From assembly GCF_001507645.1 (NCBI RefSeq), contig NZ_CP013909.1, forward strand, positions 3,038,001 through 3,102,000: 64,000 nt of DNA, given 5' to 3'. This stretch comes from Hymenobacter sedentarius. GTDB lineage: Bacteria > Bacteroidota > Bacteroidia > Cytophagales > Hymenobacteraceae. Position 1 is the stretch's first letter. Each line of letters starts with the position of its first letter. Below, in pieces: positions 33,750 through 42,623 of this stretch. The translations under genes were made by a program, and so were the position numbers. The notes under the pieces are model-generated. The model saw only the letters and a list, made by a program, of their open reading frames with translations, did not search any database and had not been told where the DNA came from.

Positions 33750-34202
33750 TTACAGCTCCATGATGTCTTCGTTCCAGAGCGTGGGCTCGGCTTCGATGAA
33801 CTCGTTCATCATATCCACGCACTCCTGCAGGTCGAGGTCGACCACTTCCACGCCGTGGCTTTCGAGGAAGGCCCGCGACTCGCCGAAAGTGCGCGACTCG
33901 CCCACGATAACCTTCGGGATTTTGAATTGCACGATGGTGCCGGCGCACATGTAGCACGGCATGAGCGTGGTATAAATAACAGTGTCGCGGTAAGTACGCT
34001 GGCGGCCGGCATTGGTCAGGCAGTCCATTTCGCCGTGCTTGATGGCGGAGTTTTCCTGCACGCGCTTGTTGTGGCCCTGGCCCACTATTTTACCATCCCG
34101 GATGAGCACCGAGCCAATGGGAATGCCTCCTTGCGACCGGCCCAGGCGGGCTTCGTCGATAGCGGCTTGCATGAATTCGTCTTTCTGTTTCTGGTCGGTC
34201 AT
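33750..34202 (-). CDS. Cytosine deaminase-like zinc enzyme (yeast Fcy1 type)
   Basis: A 150-residue nucleobase deaminase. Zinc is bound by His56 (in KHGEMD, with the proton-shuttling Glu58), Cys83 and Cys86 (MPCYMC). Against the yeast cytosine deaminase as I remember it, the match runs over the whole length: SAIKHGEMDCL, YTTLMPCYMCAGTIVQF, IPKVIVGESRTF, ESHGVEVVDLDLQECVDMMNEFI, with the ending LWNEDIMEL. So the enzyme likely converts cytosine to uracil (or a related base). Other bacteria use the unrelated CodA amidohydrolase. A guanine or tRNA adenosine deaminase is less likely because of the C-terminal half. It stands alone beside a palindromic repeat. Confidence 0.87.
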   Translation of the reverse strand: MTDQKQKDEFMQAAIDEARLGRSQGGIPIGSVLIRDGKIVGQGHNKRVQENSAIKHGEMDCLTNAGRQRTYRDTVIYTTLMPCYMCAGTIVQFKIPKVIVGESRTFGESRAFLESHGVEVVDLDLQECVDMMNEFIEAEPTLWNEDIMEL

Positions 34203-34212
34203 GGGTGGGATT

Positions 34213-34376
34213 CTGTCATTGCGAGGACGAAGGACGAAGCAATCTGTCCTGGTCTCAGCGCTAAGCTAAATAATGTGATAAGTTATAGTAGGAGACTTGA
34301 AAAAGGGCTTGTCACAATAGATGGCTTGTCGCTTTCAGAGGACGGATTGCTTCGTCCTTCGTCCTCGCAATGACAG
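34213..34376. repeat. Palindrome, family 5 (31-bp perfect arms, 102-base spacer)
   Basis: CTGTCATTGCGAGGACGAAG then GACGAAGCAAT (34213-34243) is the exact reverse complement of 34346-34376, separated by 102 bases of unremarkable sequence. It lies between the deaminase and AddB-like genes. A longer spacer than the other repeats suggests two insertions or an invasion of an older element. Confidence 0.88.
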
Positions 34377-34386
34377 GGAAGCACTG

Positions 34387-37380
34387 CTACCGTGCGCAAA
34401 CGCCGCGGTAGGGGCAGTGCTCGCACTTTTTCAAATCGTCGGTTTTGCGAATGGGCTCCGTTGGGTCCAGAATGCGCAGTACAATTTTACGCACCAATTC
34501 TTCCGAAACCTGCACGAAATCCTGCCCTTCGGGGGTGAGGAAGCTTAAGTCCGCCGACAGCAAGCCTTTGTCGAGGTTGCGCATCGAGACAATGGCGGTG
34601 TTTTCGGTTTCGCGCTTTTCGGTGCTGGCCAGCATGAGGCGGTAGAGCCAAAGCTGGCGCACTTTGTCGGCGCTGGAGGTGGCTTCCCAGAGCAGGCGTT
34701 CGGTGGCTTCGGCTGGGGTGAGCTTGCCGCGGTTGGTGAGGTTGAGGTCGTTGGCCTCGACGAGGCCGGTTTTGTAGTCGACCACGCGCAGGCGGCCGTC
34801 GGGCAGCTGGTCCACGCGGTCGGCTTTGCCGAACAGGCGCACGGCGAGCGGGCCGGAGCCGGGCACATCGACGAACACCGTGGCAGCTAGGTCTTTCTCT
34901 AGGCTGAACAGGCGCAGCGGCAGGCCCTCGTTCTGCTCCAGGCCCTCGAGATAGCGCGAAATAAGGCGCACCGCCACTTGGCCGTACACGTGGTTCAGGC
35001 CTTCGTCTGGGCGGGCGTGCTTTTCAGTTTCTTCCTGGCGCAGGGCCTTGCGCACTTCCTCGGGCACGTGCTTGAGCAGCTCCGGGATGTCGGCGGCCGT
35101 GATGGGGCGGGCCTGCTGCTCAAAAGGCATCATCAGGTTTTCCAGCGCCGCGTGCACCATGGTGCCAAAGCTGCCGGCCTCCAGCGTTTCCTCCACGGCG
35201 TCGTTTTCCTGGAAGCGGGCCACTTTCGAGAAGTAGAAGCGCAGCGAGCAGGCCAGGAAATCGTTGAGCCGCGAGGGGGAAATGTTGCGTTCGAGCACGC
35301 CGCGCAGGGCTGCCAGCATCTCGGGGTCTTTCTCCAAGATGAGGTCGCCCTCGTAAGGGTCGACGGCTAGTTCGGTGTCCGGACCGGCCACGCTCACCGT
35401 CAGGTCTTCTAAGGTCAGCTGCGGGTTTTGCGGCAGCAAGTCGTTTTGCAGCTGAAGCAAAAAACGGCTGCGTTCACCGCTTTTCATGCCCTCGGCTCCG
35501 GGCAGCACGTGCACCAAATCAATCCGCTTGGCCCGCTGCAGCAGCCGCCAGAAGTTGTAGGCCGTGATGGCCTCGGCATCGGCGTAGGTGGGCAGCTTGA
35601 ACTCGGTGAGGACGTCGTACGGAAACAGCGACTGCTGCTTTTTGGGCGCGGGCAGCACGCCCTCGTTGCAGCTCAGAATGATAACGTGGTCGAAGTCCAG
35701 CGCCCGGGTTTCGAGCAAGCCCATCACCTGCACATCGGCCAGCGGCTCGCCCGAGAAGGGCAGGCGGGTGCGGGCCATCTGCTCGTAGAGAAAGCGCCGG
35801 AACGAGCGCACCGACAGCCGCTGCTCCCGGCAATCGAAGGCCGAGTCGAGCTGCTTTATCAGGGTATAGAATAGGTACAGGTACTCGGCCTCAATGCCTG
35901 ACTGCTTGTCGGAATACACCTGCTTGAGCAAGTCAATCAGTGTGTGGCAGGCGGCAATGATGTCGTCACAGTTATCCCAGGTCTTGAACAGGGCCTCGAT
36001 GAGCGGGTGGTGCGCCCCAAGTTTCACGAGCTCGCTGGCGGGCAGCAGCACCGCGTTCAGGCGCACGATTTCGCGGCACACGTGGTCCAGAATGCCGTGG
36101 TACTGGGGCTGGTTGGGCTGGCGGTCCTGCCAGTGCTGGTAGCGGCGCAGGAAGGGGTGGGCCAGCAGCTTGGTCACGGCCAGGTGGTGGTAGCGGGGTA
36201 CCCCGTAGCCACTTTCGGCGCTGCCCTCCCGGATGCCAGTTAGGTGCACCTCAAACAGCAGGTCGACTAGGTTGAACAGGGGCGTGGCCTGGAAGCTCAG
36301 GCCCATGGTTACGTTGTAGTCGGGTACCTCGTCGGGTGGCAGGCCGTGGAGCACCGGCAGGAGCAGGGTTTCATCGGGCAGCACCACGGCCACGGTGGCG
36401 TCGGGGTACTGGCGCCGGGCCTCGGCCAGGAGCTGGCCGGCCAGCTTGCCCTGCATGCTGGGATTGACCACGCCCAGGTAGCGCACGTGGTGGGGCTGGC
36501 CGCGCAGCCACTCCACCCCGCCGCCCATGTTCTCGCGGGGCAGGTTCCACTGCTTGAAGTAGCGGCCCAGGTGCTGGCCGGCCCGGTTGGGCGAGCCTTC
36601 CTCCAGGTAAAACGGGTCGGCGTCAAAGCGGACTTCGGCCCGCCCGGCGCCGATGAGCAGGCGGATGAGCTTTTCTTCGGCCTTCGACAGGTTGCCCAGC
36701 CCCACGAACACGTGGCGGGCCGCTTCGGGCTCGGCGGGGTCCTGGATGCGCTTTTCCAGCTTTTCCACGGCCATGCGGTAGGCCAGGCCGGGGTAGGCGA
36801 GGTGGTTGGCCAGCATGCGGCGCTTCAGCTCGCGGTACACTTTTTCGAGCTGGTCCCAGAAGCTGAAGGAGTGCGCGGCGGCCTTGCTTTTTTCCGGCAG
36901 GGCGTCCAGGTCCCAACGCTCCAGGGCCTTGGCTTGGCTCAGGTACTCAAACACCTTGCGGGTAGGGGCCAGGTTTTGGTCGAGGTTGGAGAAGTCGCTC
37001 AGCAGCAGCCCGGCCCAACCCACAAACCGGTCGAAGTCGAGGTGGGTGTCGATGTTTTTGAGGATGTCGAACAGCAGCAGCTGCAGGGCAATGGGCTCCT
37101 CTACCTGCACGCCGGCCAGCTCCACCATGTAGTCTTCCATGGCGGCCACACGCGGCGCCCACAGCGGCGAGCCCGTGGGCAGGGCCAGGGCCAGCTCGTT
37201 TTTGAGGTACACCACGGCCCGGCGCGTGGGCACCACCACCACAATTTCCGACAGCTCATCAAGCGGCCCGGAACCGTAACGGTCCAGCAACTCGCGGGCG
37301 GTGGCGGCGAGAAAGGAAATGGGCGCCTCAAGCGGCGCAACAGTGGCAGAAGCTGAGAAGGAAGTGGGGCGGGCAGGCAT
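34387..37380 (-). CDS. AddB-like PD-(D/E)XK nuclease
   Basis: A 997-residue protein resembling the AddB subunit of AddAB double-strand-break processing enzymes. The N-terminal helicase-like part (VVVVPTRRAVVYLKNELALA) lacks a Walker A lysine loop, as in AddB. Conserved pieces of the second domain include VMGLLETRALDFDHVIILSCNEGVLP. The nuclease core near residues 840-880 has GKADRVDQLPDGRLRVVDYKTG, the PD-(D/E)XK signature. A Cys in FLACSLRFYF together with Cys986, Cys989 and Cys995 fits the four-Cys iron-sulfur clamp of this nuclease class. It presumably acts with an AddA/UvrD-like helicase encoded elsewhere; none is in the window. Confidence 0.85.
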   Translation of the reverse strand: MPARPTSFSASATVAPLEAPISFLAATARELLDRYGSGPLDELSEIVVVVPTRRAVVYLKNELALALPTGSPLWAPRVAAMEDYMVELAGVQVEEPIALQLLLFDILKNIDTHLDFDRFVGWAGLLLSDFSNLDQNLAPTRKVFEYLSQAKALERWDLDALPEKSKAAAHSFSFWDQLEKVYRELKRRMLANHLAYPGLAYRMAVEKLEKRIQDPAEPEAARHVFVGLGNLSKAEEKLIRLLIGAGRAEVRFDADPFYLEEGSPNRAGQHLGRYFKQWNLPRENMGGGVEWLRGQPHHVRYLGVVNPSMQGKLAGQLLAEARRQYPDATVAVVLPDETLLLPVLHGLPPDEVPDYNVTMGLSFQATPLFNLVDLLFEVHLTGIREGSAESGYGVPRYHHLAVTKLLAHPFLRRYQHWQDRQPNQPQYHGILDHVCREIVRLNAVLLPASELVKLGAHHPLIEALFKTWDNCDDIIAACHTLIDLLKQVYSDKQSGIEAEYLYLFYTLIKQLDSAFDCREQRLSVRSFRRFLYEQMARTRLPFSGEPLADVQVMGLLETRALDFDHVIILSCNEGVLPAPKKQQSLFPYDVLTEFKLPTYADAEAITAYNFWRLLQRAKRIDLVHVLPGAEGMKSGERSRFLLQLQNDLLPQNPQLTLEDLTVSVAGPDTELAVDPYEGDLILEKDPEMLAALRGVLERNISPSRLNDFLACSLRFYFSKVARFQENDAVEETLEAGSFGTMVHAALENLMMPFEQQARPITAADIPELLKHVPEEVRKALRQEETEKHARPDEGLNHVYGQVAVRLISRYLEGLEQNEGLPLRLFSLEKDLAATVFVDVPGSGPLAVRLFGKADRVDQLPDGRLRVVDYKTGLVEANDLNLTNRGKLTPAEATERLLWEATSSADKVRQLWLYRLMLASTEKRETENTAIVSMRNLDKGLLSADLSFLTPEGQDFVQVSEELVRKIVLRILDPTEPIRKTDDLKKCEHCPYRGVCAR

Positions 37381-37516
37381 TATGGTAAAGATACCGGAGG
37401 CAGCGGATAGGAGTGGTGGCGCGGCGGCGAAGTTGTTTAGAAATTCGTTTTTGGGCCGTCATGCATAGCACAGCAAACCGACGGTCGGCGTAGCCAAGCA
37501 GCTCGCTCGCGCCTCT

Positions 37517-37597
37517 TGTCATGCTGACGAAGGAAGCATCTTATCGCCGCGGAACGACTCAGGCGTGAGAAGATGCTTCGCTGCGCTCTGCATGACA
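37517..37597. repeat. Intergenic palindromic repeat, family 1 (imperfect)
   Basis: TGTCATGCTGACGAAGGAAG near 37517 and GATGCTTCGCTGCGCTCTGC then ATGACA ending near 37597 form an inverted repeat with several mismatches. The remaining 266-base gap 37381-37646 shows nothing else. Confidence 0.75.
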
Positions 37598-37646
37598 GTG
37601 CTGGGTAGAGCTGCTCCGCTCGGTACGACAGTCGGCCTCCGCACTT

Positions 37647-38102
37647 TTAAACAGGGTGCTCCCGCCACGGCTCGGTTTCGCAATTGGCCACAAAGTCCAG
37701 CAGCAGCTCCAGTAGCTCGGGGCGGGTATGGGGGCGCGGCACGAGCAGGCCGGGGATATCTGGGGGCACGGGGCTCAAGAGCTTGCGCAGGTCCTGGGCC
37801 TGCGCCACGCGGAAGCCCATGGTCCAGTCGGCGAAGTTGCGACGCTGGCAGGGCCCTTCGGCCAATACCCGGCAGTTGAAGTGGCGCGGGTCAAATACAA
37901 TGTGGTTGTAATACAGGTCCCGCACCTCCTCTTCTTCGCCTTCCAGCACTTGCAGAAACCGGCCGTCGGGGGTGTAGAGAAGCAGGCCCGTGATGTGGTG
38001 AATCCGGTTGAAGGCCCGTGCCTGGTGCATCAAGGCCGTAAGCTCGGGCGTCTCAAACGGCACCAGCGACTGGCTCTGGTAGATGAGTTGGTAAAGGCCC
38101 AT
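37647..38102 (-). CDS. Short BLUF blue-light photoreceptor
   Basis: A 151-residue stand-alone BLUF (flavin) photoreceptor. All residues of the photocycle are present: Tyr8 (LYQLIYQSQS), Asn32 (FNRIHHITG), Gln51 (FLQVLEG), Trp93 and Met95 (DWTMGF). BLUF domains switch a hydrogen-bond network on blue-light absorption. No EAL or other effector domain is fused; the last 50 residues are a helical tail, so it must act by protein contacts. The gene is isolated, with a TATCTTTTG-like element about 90 bases upstream on the minus strand. The start is ATG at 38102 (MGLYQL), not the longer open frame to 38129. Confidence 0.93.
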   Translation of the reverse strand: MGLYQLIYQSQSLVPFETPELTALMHQARAFNRIHHITGLLLYTPDGRFLQVLEGEEEEVRDLYYNHIVFDPRHFNCRVLAEGPCQRRNFADWTMGFRVAQAQDLRKLLSPVPPDIPGLLVPRPHTRPELLELLLDFVANCETEPWREHPV

Positions 38103-38348
38103 TAGCGCAACCAGCAGATGTGACCGCAAGGCTCATGCAACGCTCAAAGGGCTCTGTGCTCCTGGGCCATTGCGAGCCTAAAATTAAGCAAAAGATACCG
38201 TACGCATGAACAATGAAACTGGTAACCAATAGTATGCTTGGGTCGGGCCTCGTTTCAAAGACTGCGGCCCATTCATCAGGGAGCAGGGCCTTAGAGAAAG
38301 CGGAGCGGTGCCTGATTACTTTGCCCACGCAAACTCTACTCCTTGTTT

Positions 38349-39293
38349 ATGCGTCTCCGGTTCCTCCCGTTGCTGGCCGTTGGGCTGGCTGCAGCTCCTG
38401 CCCAAGCCCAAACCACACCCGCGCCTGCGGCAGCCCCGGCCGATGCACAGGCCGAGCCGGTGCTCCTGTGGCGGAAATCCGGCAAAACCGGCCTTGGGCT
38501 CAACGAATCGCTGCTGAGCAGCAACTGGCGCGGCGGCGGGGTCAACACCATCGGTTTCAACGCCCTGGCCAATCTGCGGGCAAACCGGAAAAGCGGGCCC
38601 CACAGCTTCGATAACGAAGCCGATTTCCTCTTTGCCTTTTCCGAAACCAAGGGCCTGGGCTACCGCAAAGGCCAGGACCGCCTGTACCTCGATACCAAGT
38701 ACGGCCGCGCCATCAGTACCGATTGGGATATGTTCCTGTCGCTGAACTTACTATCGCAGTTTGCGCCGGGCTACAAGTACGACAAGGACGCCACCGGCAA
38801 CGAGCGCGCCCGCCAGGTTTCCGATTTCTTTGCCCCGGCGTTCATTACCGCGGCCTACGGCTTCGAGTACCACCCCACAACGTATTTCCACGTGCGGCTG
38901 GCTCCCTTCGCCCCGCGCCTCACCGTCGTCAACCGCGCTGACCGGTTTGTGGCGGCCCTTGGCGACAAGCCCTACGGCGTCAACCCCGGCCACAGTACCC
39001 GCTTTGAAGTGTTGGCCGCCCAAATCCTGGCCGAGCTGGACAAAAACATCAGCCCAACCGTCAACCTGAAAGCGCGCTACGTCCTCTTCGCCAACTACGA
39101 GCACCTCAACACCCAGGAAATCGACCACCGCCTCGACCTGGGCCTCACCGCCAAAGTGGGTAAATACATCAACGTCGCCCTCAACGGCATCGCCCTCTAC
39201 GACTACGACCAGGACAGCAGCGTGCAGTTCAGCCAGGGCCTGACCATCGGCATCGCCTACGCCTTCCAGAACTTCGTGGACGAGAAGAAGTAG
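38349..39293 (+). CDS. DUF3078-domain outer-membrane-type protein
   Basis: A 314-residue exported protein. The signal peptide ends near APAQAQ (residue 21). An Ala/Pro-rich linker is followed by a DUF3078 region (WRKSGKTGLGLNESLLSSNW, GGGVNTIGFNALANL, YGRAISTDWDMFLSLN, LDKNISPTVNLKARYVLF) with alternating hydrophobic strands suggesting a beta-barrel. It ends IGIAYAFQNFVDEKK. DUF3078 proteins are common in Bacteroidota and of unknown function. The start at ATG 38349 rather than TTG 38343 is favoured. A TTACTTTG box lies near 38315. Confidence 0.87.
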   Translation: MRLRFLPLLAVGLAAAPAQAQTTPAPAAAPADAQAEPVLLWRKSGKTGLGLNESLLSSNWRGGGVNTIGFNALANLRANRKSGPHSFDNEADFLFAFSETKGLGYRKGQDRLYLDTKYGRAISTDWDMFLSLNLLSQFAPGYKYDKDATGNERARQVSDFFAPAFITAAYGFEYHPTTYFHVRLAPFAPRLTVVNRADRFVAALGDKPYGVNPGHSTRFEVLAAQILAELDKNISPTVNLKARYVLFANYEHLNTQEIDHRLDLGLTAKVGKYINVALNGIALYDYDQDSSVQFSQGLTIGIAYAFQNFVDEKK

Positions 39294-39341
39294 CGTAGGT
39301 TTGCTACCAGCTATTTCGGAGTCGCACTCTGAAAGAGCAGG

Positions 39342-40211
39342 TTACTCGTATGGTTCGATGTGGATTAAGACATGCCCTAGTTCGGGAATCTCCTGGCACA
39401 GCGTGTCTTTGAGCTGGTGGGCGATGTCGTGCCCTTGCCGGACGGTTAGGCTCGCGGCCACCGTCGCATGCAGGTCGACGTGGTACTGCATGCCTGCTTT
39501 ACGCACAAAGCATTTTTCCGTGCCCTTGATACCGTCCACCTGCAGCGCCACCTTTCTGATTTCCTCAATCAGGTCACCGTGCAGGTGTTCATCCATGATT
39601 TCACCTAGGGCCGGCCGGAAAATCAAGTAGCTGTTATATAGGATAAACCCGGAGGCAAAAAGCGCGGCCCAATCGTCGGCCGATTCGTACCCTTTCCCCA
39701 GAATCAGGGCAATCGAAATTCCAATAAAGGCTGCAACCGAGGTAATGGCATCGCTCCGGTGGTGCCAGGCATCCGCTTTCAGCGACGAGCTGTTGGTTTC
39801 CTTGCTTTTCTTAAGAACCAGCCGGTAAGAAATTTCCTTCCAGACAATGATGCCGCCGAGAATGTAAAGCGTCCAGGATTTGGGCAGGGCGTGGGGCGTG
39901 CCGATGTTCTGGATGCTTTCGTAAGCAATGATGGTGGCCGAGGTAATTAAGAAACCAACCACGAGAAAGGTGACGAGTGGTTCGGCGCGCCCGTGGCCGT
40001 AGGGGTGGTTTTCGTCGGCCGGCTTATTGGAGTATTTTATTCCCAACAGTACCAGAAAAGACGAAAGGATATCCGTCGTTGATTCGATGGCATCCGCTAC
40101 TAAGGCGTAGGAATTGCCAAATACGCCGGCGGCCCCTTTTATCAGAGCCAAGCAGGTATTGCCAGCGATGCTGAAATAGGTGGCTTTGATAGCGGTTTGT
40201 TCGTTTGTCAT
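39342..40211 (-). CDS. Cation diffusion facilitator transporter
   Basis: A 289-residue inner-membrane efflux transporter for divalent metals (Zn, Co, Cd, Fe or Mn) driven by proton exchange. Six hydrophobic helices are evident. The metal site is formed by the ESTTD helix (Glu43, Asp47 of ADAIESTTDILSS) and the HHRSD helix (ADAWHHRSDAITS). The C-terminal cytoplasmic domain (IRKVALQVDGIKGTEKCFVR, MQYHVDLHATV) is typical. ExxxD instead of HxxxD in the first site suggests a non-zinc or broader specificity, but this is only a hint. The start is ATG at 40211 (MTNEQTAIK); residues upstream are not conserved. Confidence 0.93.
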   Translation of the reverse strand: MTNEQTAIKATYFSIAGNTCLALIKGAAGVFGNSYALVADAIESTTDILSSFLVLLGIKYSNKPADENHPYGHGRAEPLVTFLVVGFLITSATIIAYESIQNIGTPHALPKSWTLYILGGIIVWKEISYRLVLKKSKETNSSSLKADAWHHRSDAITSVAAFIGISIALILGKGYESADDWAALFASGFILYNSYLIFRPALGEIMDEHLHGDLIEEIRKVALQVDGIKGTEKCFVRKAGMQYHVDLHATVAASLTVRQGHDIAHQLKDTLCQEIPELGHVLIHIEPYE

Positions 40212-40329
40212 TATCGGCAATAATATAGAGCGAACCGACTTCAATAGGCTGTGCCATCCGTCAGGCAATTGGTTGCTCCACAAGGAACTGGCCGGGCCGT
40301 TGACCTTAACGGCAAGGAAGTGTGGCCGA

Positions 40330-41355
40330 CTACCTTAACGCGTAAATCCGCTCAATTATCTCCACTACCTTCAGGCCTTCCTGGGCGTTGGTGGTTGCGC
40401 AGCTGCGCTGCAGTACCGTTTCTACCACGTTTTCAATCACCTGCACGTGGTTGGCGGCCGAGCCCTGGTAGGGGCCGTAGTCGTTGGCGGGGTTGGTGGG
40501 CGGCAGCGGGGGCAGGGTGTAGTCGCGCAAGTGGCAGTACTCCACTTTGTCCATGTATTGCCCGCCCAGCTTGAGGCTGCCGTGCTCGGCCACCACCGTG
40601 AGGCTGCTTTCGAGGTTGCGGTCCCACACGGCGGTGCTATATTGCAGGGTGCCGCTGCCGCCGCGCAGCAGGTCGAAGGTGACGAGGCCGCTGTCCTCGA
40701 ATTCGGTGAGGCCGGCGTGGTTGAAGTCGCGGAAGCGGGCGTCGATATTCGTAATGTCGCCGAACACCCAGTACAGCAAATCTACGAAGTGGCTGAATTG
40801 CGTGAAGAGCGTGCCGCCGTCCAGTTCCTGGGAGCCTTTCCAGCCGCCGGCCTTATAGTAGCGCGCATCGCGGTTCCAGAAGCAGTTGAACTGCACAAGG
40901 TACACCTGGCCCAGGCGGCCTTCGTCAACCACCTGCTTGAGCCAGGCGGCTGGGGGCGAGTATCGGTTTTGCATCACGCAAAACACCAGCCGCCCGGTTT
41001 GCAGGGCTGTTTGCACGATGGTTTCGGCATCGGCTTGGGCCAAGGCCAGGGGTTTTTCCACCACCACGTGCAGGCCGTGGCGCAGGCCGGCTACTGCCTG
41101 CGGGGCGTGCAGGCCGTTGGGCGTGGCCACGGTGAGCACATCGGCGACCGGGCCGTGGGCCAGGTAGGCTTCCAGCGAAGCGAAGAACGGCACCCCCGGA
41201 AACTCGGCGGCCAGGCTCGGCTGCAACTCCTGGCGCACGTCAATCAGGGCGACTAATGTGGCGCCTGGGTATCGGGAAATCAGGGCCGCGTGGCGCCGAC
41301 CAATGTGGCCCACCCCGCAGATAACGAAGCGTACTCCGGAGATAGAATTGCTCAC
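40330..41355 (-). CDS. Gfo/Idh/MocA-family sugar dehydrogenase (WbpB/WlbA-like)
   Basis: A 341-residue NAD(P)-dependent oxidoreductase. The Rossmann motif is CGVGHIGRRHAA at residues 13-24, the catalytic EKPLA follows near residue 100 (VVVEKPLALAQADAE), and the central block has ELDGGTLFTQFSHFVDLLYW. It resembles my memory of WbpB/WlbA, which oxidises UDP-GlcNAc-derived sugars at C3. The next gene upstream on the same strand, 9 bases away, is a DegT-type aminotransferase like WbpE/WlbC. Together they suggest oxidation plus amination of a nucleotide sugar for a surface polysaccharide. Confidence 0.87.
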   Translation of the reverse strand: MSNSISGVRFVICGVGHIGRRHAALISRYPGATLVALIDVRQELQPSLAAEFPGVPFFASLEAYLAHGPVADVLTVATPNGLHAPQAVAGLRHGLHVVVEKPLALAQADAETIVQTALQTGRLVFCVMQNRYSPPAAWLKQVVDEGRLGQVYLVQFNCFWNRDARYYKAGGWKGSQELDGGTLFTQFSHFVDLLYWVFGDITNIDARFRDFNHAGLTEFEDSGLVTFDLLRGGSGTLQYSTAVWDRNLESSLTVVAEHGSLKLGGQYMDKVEYCHLRDYTLPPLPPTNPANDYGPYQGSAANHVQVIENVVETVLQRSCATTNAQEGLKVVEIIERIYALR

Positions 41356-41364
41356 TAAACAGAT

Positions 41365-42555
41365 TTAACGCCCAAAGAAAATGCCCAGGCACGCAATAAT
41401 GTACTCCTGCTGCTCCTCCGTCAGCCGCGGATGAATGGGCAGCGACAGCACCAACCCGCACAGCCGCTCTGCCACGGGAAACTGCCCAGCTTGGTATTCC
41501 AGGTAGGCATAGGCCGGCTGCGCGTGCACAGGCAGCGGGTAATAAACCATGGTGGGCACCCCGCAGCGCTGGAGAAAGTGCTGCAAATCATCGCGGCGAC
41601 CCGGCTCGGCCAGCGTAATGGTGTACTGATGAAAAACGTGGCTGCTGCGCGCGTCCCGGGTCGGGATGTGCAGGCCAGCCATACCCGCCAGGGCGGCATC
41701 GTAGCGGGCCGCTACGGCCTGGCGGGCTGCGGTAGCTGCGGGCAGGTGCTGCAGCTTCACCCGCAGCAGGGCGGCTTGCAGGGTGTCGAGGCGGGAGTTC
41801 AGCCCAATGTGCTGGTGGTGGTATTTCTGGGTCTGGCCGTGGTTGGCCAACTGGCGGAGCAGGTCGGCGCGGGTAGCATCGCGGGTGAGCAGGGCACCGC
41901 CGTCGCCCAGGGCTCCCAGGTTTTTGGAGGGAAAGAAGGACGTGGTGCCCACTTCGCCCACAGTTCCGGCCGCCGATTGCTGACCGTTGGCAAAATCAAA
42001 CGTTGCCCCGATAGCTTGCGCATTATCTTCAATAAGGGCCACGCCGTGGCGGGCAGATATGGCGTGCAAGGCTTCCAAATCGGCGCATTGCCCAAACAAA
42101 TGCACCGCCACGATAGCGCCCGTGCGGGGGGTGATGGCGGCTTCCGCCGCCGCCGGGTCAATGTTGAACGTAGTAGGCAGCACATCCACCAGCACGGGGC
42201 GCAGGCCGAGTAACGCTGCAGCCTCCAGCGTGGCTACGTAGGTAAAGGCGGGAACAATGACTTCGGCCCCCGCTGGCAACTGCAAGCTCAGCAGGGCCAG
42301 GGTAAGCGCATCGGTGCCATTGGCACAGGGAATCACGTGAGCGCCGCCCAGGTACTCGCCCAGCTCCGTGGCAAAGTGGCTCACTGCCGGCCCCTGGATG
42401 AACGCCGCCGATGCCATTACCTCGCGCAGGGCCTCGTCCAGCGCCGACTGCATGGCCGCATGCTCCGCCGCTAAATCGAGCAGGTGAATAGGAGAGGGAG
42501 GAGCCGGGAGTATCAAATGCAGCGGGTAAAAAAAGTCGGCCAAAGATAGCCGCAT
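41365..42555 (-). CDS. DegT/DnrJ/EryC1/StrS-family aminotransferase (WbpE-like)
   Basis: A 396-residue PLP enzyme transferring an amino group to a keto-nucleotide sugar. The catalytic Lys lies in FFPSKNLGALGDGGA; other marks are IPCANGTDALTLAL, VIVPAFTYVATLEAA, VHLFGQCADLEAL and IEDNAQAIGA. Its partner is the oxidoreductase 9 bases downstream. The usual N-terminus would be near PIHLLDLAAEH; the ATG at 42555 adds some 20 unusual residues, and a start closer in is possible. The next gene upstream, 68 bases away, is the broken glycosyltransferase. Confidence 0.9.
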   Translation of the reverse strand: MRLSLADFFYPLHLILPAPPSPIHLLDLAAEHAAMQSALDEALREVMASAAFIQGPAVSHFATELGEYLGGAHVIPCANGTDALTLALLSLQLPAGAEVIVPAFTYVATLEAAALLGLRPVLVDVLPTTFNIDPAAAEAAITPRTGAIVAVHLFGQCADLEALHAISARHGVALIEDNAQAIGATFDFANGQQSAAGTVGEVGTTSFFPSKNLGALGDGGALLTRDATRADLLRQLANHGQTQKYHHQHIGLNSRLDTLQAALLRVKLQHLPAATAARQAVAARYDAALAGMAGLHIPTRDARSSHVFHQYTITLAEPGRRDDLQHFLQRCGVPTMVYYPLPVHAQPAYAYLEYQAGQFPVAERLCGLVLSLPIHPRLTEEQQEYIIACLGIFFGR

Positions 42556-42623
42556 CCCCGGCTAGCGGCGCCCGGGGCCGGGCAGCTTAGCCGCCGGGAA
42601 ATTGAGCTAAAAGCAGAATGCGA

